NCBI GenBank assembly: GCA_035308365.1
Contig: DATGGU010000028.1
Location: 1-31,017, forward strand
Source of the DNA: PALSA-505 sp035308365
GTDB taxonomy: Bacteria > Actinomycetota > Actinomycetes > Streptosporangiales > Streptosporangiaceae
DNA: 31,017 nucleotides
Direction of reading: 5' to 3'
The position numbers and the translations under genes are program-made. Every line of letters begins with the position of its first letter. Position 1 is the first letter of the stretch. The notes beneath the pieces were generated by a model. That model ran no database searches and was not told the DNA's origin. It saw only the letters and a list, made by a program, of their open reading frames with translations. Below are positions 21,975 through 28,478 of the stretch, piece after piece.

Positions 21975-23258
21975 ATGCCCACATTCCGCCAGCCAGGCAT
22001 CGTGCTCACCGACCACGTGTTCACCGTCCCGCTGGATCACGGCGACCCGGGCGGGCCGGCCATCGAGGTGTTCGCCCGTGAGGTCGCCGCGGCCGGCAGG
22101 CAGGACGCGGATCTGCCCTGGCTGGTGTTCCTGCAGGGTGGTCCCGGCGCCGCGTCACCCCGGCCGGCCGGCAACGGCGGCTGGCTGCGCCGGGCGGTGC
22201 GGGACTACCGGGTGCTGCTGCTCGACCAGCGCGGCACCGGCCGGTCCACCCCGGCGACCAGGCAGACCCTCGCCCACCTGGGCAGCCCGCAGGCGCAGGC
22301 CGGCTACCTGGCCCACTTCCGGGCGGACTCGATCGTGCGGGACGCCGAGATCATCCGCCGCCAGCTCACCGGCGGCGAACCGTGGACCGCGCTGGGCCAG
22401 AGCTACGGCGGCTTCTGCGCGGTCACCTACCTGTCGCTGGCCCCCGGCGGGCTGCGCGAGGCGCTGATCACCGGCGGGCTGCCCGGCCTCGACGCCACCG
22501 CCGAGGATGTGTACCGGGCGACCTACCCGCGGGTGGCCGCCAAGACCGCCGCCCACTACGACCGCTACCCGGGTGATGCCGAGGCCGCCAAGCGGGTGGC
22601 CAGGCACCTGCGCGACCATGACACCCGGCTGCCCAACGGGGCACGGCTGACGGTCGAGGCGTTCCAGTCGTTCGGCAAGCTGCTCGGACAGCAATCCGGC
22701 AGCCACGAACTGCACTATCTGCTGGAGGATCCGTTCGCCGGGCCCGGCCTGTCCGATGCGTTCCTGCAGGCCGCGCAGGGTGCCTTCGCCTTGCACGGCC
22801 CGCTGTACGCGCTGCTGCACGAGGCCTGCTACGCGCAGGGCAGCGGGGCCACCCGCTGGGCCGCCCAGCGGGTGCGGGCCGAGTTCGCTGAGTTCGACGC
22901 GGGCGCGGCGCTGGACGGCGACGCGCCGCTGCTGTTCACCGGGGAAATGATCTACCCCTGGATGGTGGAACTCGACCCGCTGCTGCGGCCGCTGCGGGAC
23001 GCGGCCGAACTGCTCGCCGAGCGCACCGAGTGGCCGCTCCTGTACGACCCGGCCCAGCTTGCCGTCAACGAGGTGCCCGCCGCGGCCGCCGTCTACTTCG
23101 ACGACATGTACGTCGACGCCGGGTTCTCCCTCGCCACCGCCCGGGTGACCCGCGGCCTGCGGCCCTGGGTGACCAACGAGTACGAACACGACGGGCTGCG
23201 GGTCAGCGACGGTGCCGTGCTCAGCAGGCTGATCGACATGGTGAAAGGTGTTGTGTAG
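21975..23258 (+). CDS. Alpha/beta hydrolase, proline iminopeptidase-like (S33)
   Basis: This 427-aa protein has the S33 layout: oxyanion-forming FLQGGPGAASPRP, LLLDQRGTGRSTP, and the nucleophile Ser143 in GQSYGGF, followed by a large helical cap and a catalytic C-terminal region with YFDDMYVD and NEYEHDG (His). It resembles actinobacterial proline iminopeptidases, which remove N-terminal proline. There is no signal peptide, so it is probably cytoplasmic, and it complements the two S9 peptidases nearby. ATG 21975 is preferred over GTG 21966 because of the -10 position. It is divergent from the ECF42 gene. Confidence 0.88.
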   Translation: MPTFRQPGIVLTDHVFTVPLDHGDPGGPAIEVFAREVAAAGRQDADLPWLVFLQGGPGAASPRPAGNGGWLRRAVRDYRVLLLDQRGTGRSTPATRQTLAHLGSPQAQAGYLAHFRADSIVRDAEIIRRQLTGGEPWTALGQSYGGFCAVTYLSLAPGGLREALITGGLPGLDATAEDVYRATYPRVAAKTAAHYDRYPGDAEAAKRVARHLRDHDTRLPNGARLTVEAFQSFGKLLGQQSGSHELHYLLEDPFAGPGLSDAFLQAAQGAFALHGPLYALLHEACYAQGSGATRWAAQRVRAEFAEFDAGAALDGDAPLLFTGEMIYPWMVELDPLLRPLRDAAELLAERTEWPLLYDPAQLAVNEVPAAAAVYFDDMYVDAGFSLATARVTRGLRPWVTNEYEHDGLRVSDGAVLSRLIDMVKGVV

Positions 23259-23381
23259 CCACAGCCACCCCTGCGGCAGCAGTTTCCCATTACGTCAGCC
23301 ACGCCGCGCGGCAGGAGGGGTTTCCTTACTCCGTCGTGCTGTCTTGCCGGTCCAGGGGCAGGAGCACTCCGCGGCGTCGCC

Positions 23382-23416
23382 TACCCTGCCCGGGGGACCC
23401 GGCGTTCGCGCCGGGT
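23382..23416 (+). promoter_or_regulatory. Possible leader with a UUCG hairpin ahead of the DUF3040 gene
   Basis: The 242-base gap 23259-23500 holds no gene. TACCCT (23382-23387) could be a -10 without a good -35. Directly after it ACCCGGCG-TTCG-CGCCGGGT (23397-23416) forms an 8-bp stem closed by a UUCG tetraloop, a very stable RNA hairpin. If transcription starts before it, the DUF3040 mRNA has a structured leader of about 110 bases; otherwise it may be a terminator of the upstream hydrolase, although no T-run follows. Confidence 0.4.
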
Positions 23417-23500
23417 GCCAGTGGCAGGCTGACCCGCTCCGGCCACTCCCGACTGCCGTCTGCCGGTATCCCGTCCCGCACCCGACACCGGAGGTCCCGC

Positions 23501-23830
23501 ATGAGCCTCGTGCCCAGCGAGCGAAGGGCGCTCGCCCGGATCGAAAACGTGCTGCGCAGCTCCGATCCAGGGCTCGCCACCATGCTGGCCACGTTCACCC
23601 ACCCGAAGCACCGAAACGGCTTGTTCACCTGGCGGCGGATCAAGCCCTTCGTCCCGGTGGCCCTCGCCATCACCGGGATCTGCCTGATCGTCGCCGGTGG
23701 GATCCTGCTCGGCCGCGGCGGCCGGCCGGTGTGCGATTCCAGCAACCTGCGCGGCACCATGACCTGGCAGCTCAGCGACTGCTCGGCCCAGTCGCCGGCC
23801 CACCGCATCGGCCCGGCCATCGGGAAGTAA
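23501..23830 (+). CDS. DUF3040 domain-containing membrane protein
   Basis: This 109-aa protein begins MSLVPSERRALARIENVLRS, the standard DUF3040 start, followed by a short linker and one hydrophobic helix, FVPVALAITGICLIVAGGIL, then a small polar tail with two cysteines (CDSSN and DCSAQ). DUF3040 proteins are small actinobacterial membrane proteins without proven function. Many have two helices; only one is clear here. GGAGG lies six bases before ATG 23501. Its neighbours are unrelated, so it is probably monocistronic. Confidence 0.85.
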   Translation: MSLVPSERRALARIENVLRSSDPGLATMLATFTHPKHRNGLFTWRRIKPFVPVALAITGICLIVAGGILLGRGGRPVCDSSNLRGTMTWQLSDCSAQSPAHRIGPAIGK

Positions 23831-23971
23831 CCCCCCCGGCGCCGCCGGTCAGCCCGGCGTCTGGCCTCACCGGCCCGATTGAGGCCGGGAGGATGGTTAG
23901 AACCGAACTTCGGGGGCAGCGAGTCCCGGCATTTCCGGCAGTCTGCAATCAGATGACCCCGAGGTGAATAG

Positions 23972-24508
23972 TTGTACCCTCCACCAGAGATCAGGACATC
24001 GGGCACGGAGCTTCTGGGCACAACGCTTGGAATGATCCTCACGGCTGTTGCCGCGGTCGGGGGACTGGCGGTGCTGCTTGGCATCGTGTATCTGGCCGAT
24101 GCCCAGCCGGGTACCAAACGCCTGAAGCTGCGGCGGCATGGCGAAGCTCATGGTGGGCCTCCGGAAGGAGAGATCTCTCCCGGCCAGGGATCCCGGCCGT
24201 GGCAGCAGATCGAGCACAGACATGTCCCCGAGGGCGGGCATCCGCACGGCAGACCCTCGTCGTGGGTGGTGGTGGCCGTGGTCATCGCGGCATTCACCGC
24301 CGGCGGGGTATCGCTCGTGGTGCAATCCTGGTGGCTGTTCTGGACCTGCGCCGGGATCATCGTCCTGTGCATTCCAGCGGGCAAGGTAGCCGGGATCATG
24401 AACGACACCATTTCCTGGGGCAGCACACCAGCGGCTACCGAACCGTCCCCGGATGCCAAGGCCGCACCGGAGGACGGCCCAGAACGTCACCTAGCCATCC
24501 ACCGGTAG
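23972..24508 (+). CDS. HGxxPAAW-like small membrane protein
   Basis: The frame starts at TTG 23972, 4 bases after GAGGTGA; the first ATG would be 24032. The 178-aa product has one N-terminal helix (LGMILTAVAAVGGLAVLLGI), a charged middle segment, then HGRPSSW, a variant of the HGxxPAAW motif, followed by two helices (VVVAVVIAAFTAGGVSLVV and WLFWTCAGIIVLCIPAGKVA) and an acidic tail. Proteins of this group are small actinobacterial membrane proteins of unknown function. The extra N-terminal helix is longer than usual. Lies 69 bases before the MarR gene on the same strand. Confidence 0.65.
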   Translation: MYPPPEIRTSGTELLGTTLGMILTAVAAVGGLAVLLGIVYLADAQPGTKRLKLRRHGEAHGGPPEGEISPGQGSRPWQQIEHRHVPEGGHPHGRPSSWVVVAVVIAAFTAGGVSLVVQSWWLFWTCAGIIVLCIPAGKVAGIMNDTISWGSTPAATEPSPDAKAAPEDGPERHLAIHR

Positions 24509-24577
24509 CTGGCTGCCCTGGCAGGAGGAAGATCCATCGGGATTGACGATGGATGTGGTCAGCGGCACCCTGATCGC

Positions 24578-25051
24578 GTGACCGAAGACCGGAAGCGGGC
24601 TGAGCGGTTCGCCGAACTGTTCCGGGCCGTGTACCTGACGTTTCACCGCCGCGACGGGCCCAGGAGCCAGCTTCCGGGCGCGTCCCGGGCGGTGCTCGAA
24701 CACCTGGCCCTGGCCGGGCCGCTGACCGTCGGCGAGACCGCCGCGCACCTGAGCCGGGCACAGTCGGTGGTCAGCGAGATCGTCAGTCACCTCGAACGCC
24801 AGAACCTGCTCGAACGCGAGCGGGACCCGGCCGACGGCCGGCGCACTCTGATCTGGCTGACACCCCGCGGTCACGACCTGCTGCGCCAGGAACGCGAAGT
24901 GCTCGGACTGGACCTCCTGGCCACAGCGCTGGCCCGGATGCCACCCGGCCAGGCCGACGCGCTCATCACCGGCCTGCAGGCGCTCACCGGTTACGCCACC
25001 GAACCAGACCTATCCCAGGGAGGGAACCATGACGACGTCACCGGCATGTGA
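24578..25051 (+). CDS. MarR family transcriptional regulator
   Basis: This 157-aa protein has the MarR winged-helix domain: SRAVLEHLALAGPLTVGETA, the recognition region LSRAQSVVSEIVSHLERQNL, and the wing with the conserved Asp-Arg pair ERERDPADGRRTLIWLT. Flanking helices form the dimer interface. The GTG 24578 start is used; no Shine-Dalgarno is clear. It overlaps the next gene by 23 bases, so the zinc-ribbon protein is co-expressed and may share its function or target. The ligand is unknown. Confidence 0.88.
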   Translation: MTEDRKRAERFAELFRAVYLTFHRRDGPRSQLPGASRAVLEHLALAGPLTVGETAAHLSRAQSVVSEIVSHLERQNLLERERDPADGRRTLIWLTPRGHDLLRQEREVLGLDLLATALARMPPGQADALITGLQALTGYATEPDLSQGGNHDDVTGM

Positions 25052-25274
25052 AAGCTGTGGCATGCCCATCGAAACCGGCCGCTACTGCGGTCACTGCACC
25101 GACGAGGCCGGAAACCTGCAGTCGTTCGATGAGCGGTTCGAGCGGATGACCGCCTGGCAGGCCCGCCGCAACCCGGACGCCACCAGGCAGGAGATCGAAC
25201 GCCAGACGCTGGATTACATGGCCACCATGCCAGCCTGGCGCGATCATCCCAAAGTCGCCGCCAGAACTGGCTGA
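25029..25274 (+). CDS. Putative zinc-ribbon domain protein
   Basis: This 81-aa protein begins with CESCGMPIETGRYCGHCTDE, a four-cysteine zinc ribbon (CXXC-X9-CXXC) of the putative zinc-ribbon family, followed by a helical segment with FDERFERMTAWQARRNPDAT and a conserved-looking end YMATMPAWRDHP. GGGAGGG lies 4-5 bases before ATG 25029, so despite the 23-base overlap with the MarR gene it has its own strong ribosome binding site. Members often sit beside MarR- or GyrI-type regulators. Function unknown; nucleic acid or protein binding is inferred. Confidence 0.8.
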   Translation: MTTSPACESCGMPIETGRYCGHCTDEAGNLQSFDERFERMTAWQARRNPDATRQEIERQTLDYMATMPAWRDHPKVAARTG

Positions 25275-25283
25275 CCGCATCCG

Positions 25284-25316
25284 GGCGGTGCCCGCTGGGC
25301 TGGAGCGGGCACCGCC
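25284..25316. terminator. Strong hairpin between convergent genes
   Basis: GGCGGTGCCCGCT (25284-25296) and AGCGGGCACCGCC (25304-25316) are perfect 13-bp arms around a 7-base loop, ten bases after the zinc-ribbon stop and between convergent genes. There is no T-run, as is common for actinobacterial terminators. It can work in both directions. Confidence 0.7.
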
Positions 25317-25357
25317 GGGGGAGTACCACGCCGCAGCCGGGGGAGTACCACGCCGCA
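25314..25357. repeat. Perfect 22-bp tandem duplication
   Basis: A 22-bp unit beginning GCCGGGGGAGTACC and ending CACGCCGCA is present twice head to tail, at 25314-25335 and 25336-25357, without mismatch. The first unit overlaps the last three bases of the terminator hairpin and the second ends directly at the stop codon of the minus-strand hydrolase. Each unit contains GAGTACCAC. A slippage product is likely. Confidence 0.85.
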
Positions 25358-26071
25358 TCAGCCGCGCAGCCATCGCAGGACGGTATCCGCGAACTCGTCC
25401 GGCTTGGTGTTGTGGACGTAATGCCCGGCCGGGATGGTCACCAGCTCGCACGACGGGATGCGGCTCGCGACGTCCGCGAGCAACTGCTGCGGGATATGGC
25501 TCTGCGGCCCGCCGCCGATCAGCAGCGTGGGCGCACTGATCTCGCCAAGCTTGCCCCAGGTCACGGGGTCGCCCTGGTTGACCTGGCCGACGATGGCCGG
25601 CACCACCGGCCAGTCGAAGTCCAGCGGCCCGTCTGGACGCCCGGGGAGGGCCCGGTCCCGCCGGCAGGGCGGGGAAGCATCCTCAACGATCAGCCGGCTC
25701 ACTTGATCCGGCCTGGTCATGGCCGTCAGGTACGCCACCATCCCGCCCATCGAATGACCGGCGAGCACGACCTTGCCCAGGCCGAGCCGGTCGATCAGGG
25801 CCGTGACGTCGTCGCGCATCAACTGGAAGGAGTAGGCTCCCGGCCAGTCACTGCGGCCATGACCGCGCAGATCCACGGCGACCACCCGGTAGTGCGCGGC
25901 GAACCGCGCCGTGACCGGCGCCCAGCTACCGGCCTGCTCGCCAAGAGCGTGCAGCAGCACCATCGGCGGTGCGTCCCGATCACCGCTGGCCTGACAGGCC
26001 AGGCTCACCCCACCGGCATCGACCTTGTACTCCTCGCCCATGAGCACGACGTTACCCAGATGCCCGTTCAT
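25358..26071 (-). CDS. Alpha/beta hydrolase
   Basis: This 237-aa protein of the alpha/beta-hydrolase fold has the oxyanion region VLLHALGEQAGSWAPV, VVAVDLRGHGRSDWPG, the nucleophile elbow GHSMGGM and the terminal His in IPAGHYVHNTKPDEF. It is a little short because of a compact cap. It resembles esterase or haloperoxidase-like enzymes; the substrate cannot be told. ATG 26071 gives an N-terminal extension; an in-frame ATG ten codons on (MGEEYKVDAGG) is an alternative start. It is convergent with the zinc-ribbon gene and 56 bases downstream of the small HTH gene. Confidence 0.85.
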   Translation of the reverse strand: MNGHLGNVVLMGEEYKVDAGGVSLACQASGDRDAPPMVLLHALGEQAGSWAPVTARFAAHYRVVAVDLRGHGRSDWPGAYSFQLMRDDVTALIDRLGLGKVVLAGHSMGGMVAYLTAMTRPDQVSRLIVEDASPPCRRDRALPGRPDGPLDFDWPVVPAIVGQVNQGDPVTWGKLGEISAPTLLIGGGPQSHIPQQLLADVASRIPSCELVTIPAGHYVHNTKPDEFADTVLRWLRG

Positions 26072-26127
26072 GGTGGTAGCTAAGGAGCATGGCAGGGCCG
26101 TCCGCCGCAGTCGCAGCTACCCGCTGA

Positions 26128-26346
26128 TCAGCAGGCGAGCATCTTCTGGATAGCCTGACGGGTGACACCCAGTTCCCGGGCGATGTCGGCCTGGGAGAAA
26201 CCCTCGCCGATGAGGCCGCGGATCAGGTCACGGCGTTCGGCGGCGAGTTGCTGTGCCAGGCGCGCGTGCTTGAGAGCTTCGGCCCTGACCGCTTTGAGAC
26301 GCTGGAAAGTCTCCTGGTGTGATGAGACGTCCGGGTTCTGTGACAT
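26128..26346 (-). CDS. Small helix-turn-helix protein
   Basis: This 72-aa protein has an N-terminal helical, probably coiled region (RLKAVRAEALKHARLAQQLA) and a C-terminal helix-turn-helix, IGEGFSQADIARELGVTRQA, resembling HTH_23/resolvase-type recognition helices. ATG 26346 is chosen; the frame also opens at TTG 26361, but a promoter reading from the palindrome places transcription start next to 26346. It is divergent from the Imm-5-like gene, with the perfect 36-bp palindrome between them, and is the natural candidate to bind that site and autoregulate both genes. That role is inferred. Confidence 0.75.
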   Translation of the reverse strand: MSQNPDVSSHQETFQRLKAVRAEALKHARLAQQLAAERRDLIRGLIGEGFSQADIARELGVTRQAIQKMLAC

Positions 26347-26356
26347 GCCCCATAAT

Positions 26357-26392
26357 GACAACGGGGGGTTGACATGTCAACCCCCCGTTGTC
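26357..26392. promoter_or_regulatory. Perfect 36-bp palindrome with back-to-back -35 boxes
   Basis: GACAACGGGGGGTTGACA (26357-26374) is followed without spacer by its exact reverse complement (26375-26392). TTGACA therefore occurs on both strands at the centre (26369-26374 plus, 26380-26375 minus). On the minus strand a -10-like CATTAT (26357-26352) lies exactly 17 bases from its -35 and leads to a start next to ATG 26346. No equally good -10 is seen on the plus strand. A second perfect palindrome, GGCGAATTCGCC (26393-26404), abuts it. The layout is that of an operator controlling divergent genes. Confidence 0.8.
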
Positions 26393-26428
26393 GGCGAATT
26401 CGCCGATACCCGGAGGGACGATGAAACC

Positions 26429-26944
26429 GTGATCCTGCCAAAAGTCCGCGACCCCCGGTTCATCACCGTCCGCCGCGGGGGCACGCTCACCGACTCCGAC
26501 CATCGGCTCCTGGCTTTGTGGGCTGCCGTGTGCGCAGAACACGTTCTGCACCTTTTCGAGGCGGTGCGCCCTGCGGATCCGCGGCCCCGTCAGGCGATCG
26601 GGCAGATTCGGGCATGGACGCGAGGCGAGATCAGGATGTCTGAGTCCCGCGCGGCGGGCGGCCATGCCATGGCTGCGGCAAGAGACCTGAGCGGAGCCCC
26701 CCGGCACGCCGCATACGCTGCCGGCCAGGCGGCGGTGGTGGCACATGTCGCCGCGCACGAACTCGGCGCTGCGGCCTACGCGATCAAGGCCGCACGTGCG
26801 GCCGCACTGGAGGGCGAGCGTGAGAGCGCTGGCCGGCTCGAATGCCGCTGGCAGCGCGAACAGCTTCCGGAGGGCATCCGCGAACTCGTCCTGGATGACC
26901 AGCGGCTGCGAAACGAGATCTGCTGGTCGGTGTTCGGCTGCTGA
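26429..26944 (+). CDS. Imm-5-like putative immunity protein
   Basis: The 171-aa protein from GTG 26429 begins with VILPKVRDPRFITVRRGGTL and is rich in helices with the repeated pattern seen in proteins annotated as putative immunity protein/Imm-5-like: DSDHRLLALWAAVCAEHVLHLFE, RQAIGQIRAWTRGEIRMSES, AAGGHAMAAARDL, ARHAAYAAGQAAVVAHVAAHELGAA and a terminal CRWQREQLPEGIRELV. No polymorphic toxin gene is nearby, so an immunity role is from the name only. GGAGGG lies 11 bases upstream of the start. An in-frame upstream ATG is absent inside the palindrome region. Divergent from the HTH gene. Confidence 0.75.
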   Translation: MILPKVRDPRFITVRRGGTLTDSDHRLLALWAAVCAEHVLHLFEAVRPADPRPRQAIGQIRAWTRGEIRMSESRAAGGHAMAAARDLSGAPRHAAYAAGQAAVVAHVAAHELGAAAYAIKAARAAALEGERESAGRLECRWQREQLPEGIRELVLDDQRLRNEICWSVFGC

Positions 26945-26950
26945 GGACTG

Positions 26951-27058
26951 TCAGGGAATGCCGGGGCCTGCGGACGCCTCCGCGGCCGCGATGAACGGAC
27001 TGCCAAAGTACTCGTCGTCAGGGCCGTCGAACTTCCGGTTGAACAGCATCTTGTGCAC
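26951..27058 (-). pseudogene. C-terminal gene remnant (35 codons)
   Basis: The minus strand from GTG 27058 reads VHKMLFNRKFDGPDDEYFGS and then a short Ala-rich tail ending in TGA at 26951-26953. A stop lies six codons upstream. The sequence has the look of a conserved protein terminus, but I do not recognise the family, and the remaining part is absent. It sits between the convergent Imm-5-like gene and the GlcG-like gene. A genuine very small gene is possible, with GAGGTC nine bases before the GTG. Confidence 0.4.
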
Positions 27059-27073
27059 CGCCCGGACCTCGCG

Positions 27074-27484
27074 CTAGGGAGCGAGAACAGTAAGCCCGGC
27101 TTCTGCGCATTCGTCGTCTTGCCCGGGCATCATTCCGCCGCTTACCGCCATCGCGCCGAGGACGGTGTCCCCCCGCTGGATAAGCGCCGCGCCGGCGCCC
27201 GCCAGGATGGGCATCCGCACGGCCCGGTCAAGCTGGGCGAAGAAGCCAGGATTGGCCTCCTGCAACTGGCGCAGTGCGGCGCCGTCGCGGCGGAAGAGGG
27301 CGACGCTGGCCGCTTTGGTCTCGGCGATCCGGGCCGAGAGCGGCGCTGCGCCGTTCATGCGGCCCAGGGCCTGCAGGTGCCCGCCTTCATCGACGACCGC
27401 GACCGTGACCAGTGCAGCTATCTTGGCGGCGCGCTCGTGTGCGCCGGCGATGACGGCCTGGGCCTCGTGGAGCGTAAGCGGCAT
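27074..27484 (-). CDS. GlcG/HbpS-like heme-binding family protein
   Basis: This 136-aa protein has the GlcG/HbpS fold markers: LTLHEAQAVIAGAHERAAKI, VTVAVVDEGGHLQALGRMNG, AETKAASVALFRRDG and the glycine-rich IQRGDTVLGAMAVSGG followed by DDECAEAGL. Secreted HbpS of Streptomyces binds heme and senses redox stress, while GlcG sits in glycolate operons; this copy has no signal peptide and is probably cytoplasmic. GAGGGG precedes ATG 27484. It is divergent from a TetR regulator with a possible shared operator, so it is likely that regulator's target. Confidence 0.88.
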   Translation of the reverse strand: MPLTLHEAQAVIAGAHERAAKIAALVTVAVVDEGGHLQALGRMNGAAPLSARIAETKAASVALFRRDGAALRQLQEANPGFFAQLDRAVRMPILAGAGAALIQRGDTVLGAMAVSGGMMPGQDDECAEAGLTVLAP

Positions 27485-27584
27485 TGTGATCCCCTCAAGT
27501 TATGTGGACAATCGTCCTTGCATGGACAAGCGTATTGCCAGCGGTGGCGGCAGCGCAAGCACACGAAGCTAAAATGACCGGGCG
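27485..27584. promoter_or_regulatory. Shared control region of the GlcG-like and TetR genes
   Basis: In this 100-base gap GGAC-AATC-GTCC (27506-27517) forms an inverted repeat and a further GGAC half-site (27524-27527) follows, all near the start of the minus-strand gene. On the minus strand TTGTCC could be a -35 with CATAAC as a poor -10. On the plus strand TAAAAT (near 27571) lies 9 bases before the TetR ATG at 27585. A TetR dimer on the GGAC/GTCC repeat could repress both directions. The match is short, so this is a suggestion. Confidence 0.4.
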
Positions 27585-28229
27585 ATGGACGACACAACCC
27601 CGGCAGGCCCCTCCGCTGGCCCTCGCCGCCCCAACGCGCGCGGGCAGGGGGAGCGGCTGCGCGAGGAGATCATCTCCGCCGCCGCGCAGATACTCGGCGA
27701 CCTAGCCGACGACGAAGCCCTGTCGCTGCGCGCGGTCGCACGCGCAGTGTCGATATCCCCTACCTCTGTCTACCTGTACTTCCCAGACCGTGACGCGCTC
27801 GTCGCAGCGGCCATGCAACGCTGCCACGCGGAGATGCTCCAGGCCGCCGATGAAGCCGAGGCCGCCCACCAAGACCCCGCGCTCGGCCTGCGCGCACGAA
27901 TCCTGGCGCAAGCGGCCTGGGTGCAAGAGCACCCCGGCATCTACAAGGTGATGCACGAAAGCAAAGTCGGCATGCCCTTCAAACAAGCCGCCTTCACGCG
28001 CACTACCGCTGCCGTGCAGCGCTGCATGGACGCCGGCGTTGCCCCGCCCGGGGACGCCGCCACCGTCGCCCTCGACCTCCGGACGGCCGTCATCGGCATG
28101 CTGTCTCTGCGGATCAACGAACCTGACCTGCCCTGGCCACCCTTCACCGAGCAAGCCGACCGATTCCTCGCCAAACTCGTCGGACTCGCACCGCTGGCCG
28201 GGGAGACCACAGCCCCGCAAGTAACGTAG
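27585..28229 (+). CDS. TetR/AcrR family transcriptional regulator
   Basis: This 214-aa regulator has a disordered basic N-terminus (GPRRPNARGQGERLREEIIS), the TetR helix-turn-helix with DEALSLRAVARAVSISPTSV and YLYFPDRDALVAAAM, and a C-terminal WHG-type ligand domain (WVQEHPGIYKVMHESKVGMP). It is intact. It is divergently arranged with the GlcG-like gene, typical of a local repressor acting on its neighbour and itself. The ligand is unknown. ATG 27585 has no Shine-Dalgarno. Confidence 0.92.
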   Translation: MDDTTPAGPSAGPRRPNARGQGERLREEIISAAAQILGDLADDEALSLRAVARAVSISPTSVYLYFPDRDALVAAAMQRCHAEMLQAADEAEAAHQDPALGLRARILAQAAWVQEHPGIYKVMHESKVGMPFKQAAFTRTTAAVQRCMDAGVAPPGDAATVALDLRTAVIGMLSLRINEPDLPWPPFTEQADRFLAKLVGLAPLAGETTAPQVT

Positions 28230-28478
28230 CCCCCGCGCCGCCTGCGCCGCCGCGACTTCACCTCCCACGAGGACTGCCTCAGATAGGTGAGACAACGCCA
28301 CGGATGCCTCATGATCCACCCCGTTGCCCTCAAGTTGGCTGAGACAGGACAAGGAGATAGTTGTGCCTCCGAATGAGATATGGTGCGCCTCCGGCTGCTT
28401 ACGCCGATAATGTACATTATGTTAAGTGGAGTTCTGGGTGATGCCTGGGTTGAGCTTTGGGTGGGCGCCCAGGCGCAC
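28230..28478. other. Non-coding stretch with a TGTCTCA repeat pair and a 14-bp palindrome
   Basis: No gene is evident. On the minus strand TGTCTCAGCCAACTTGAGG (about 28347-28329) and TGTCTCACCTATCTGAGG (about 28294-28277) are imperfect copies of one element about 53 bases apart, reminiscent of a decayed insertion-sequence end or a doubled binding site. Then ATAATGTACATTAT at 28407-28420 is a perfect 14-bp palindrome in an unusually AT-rich spot. It could be an operator or promoter core for an unseen small transcript. Confidence 0.4.

Noticed and set aside
25314..25357. CRISPR-like repeat
   Set aside because: Two head-to-tail copies without spacers and without cas genes; it is a tandem duplication.
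26375..26425. Short plus-strand frame starting at the ATG in the middle of the 36-bp palindrome
   Set aside because: Stops after 16 codons, lacks a ribosome binding site, and the ATG is a by-product of the palindrome symmetry.
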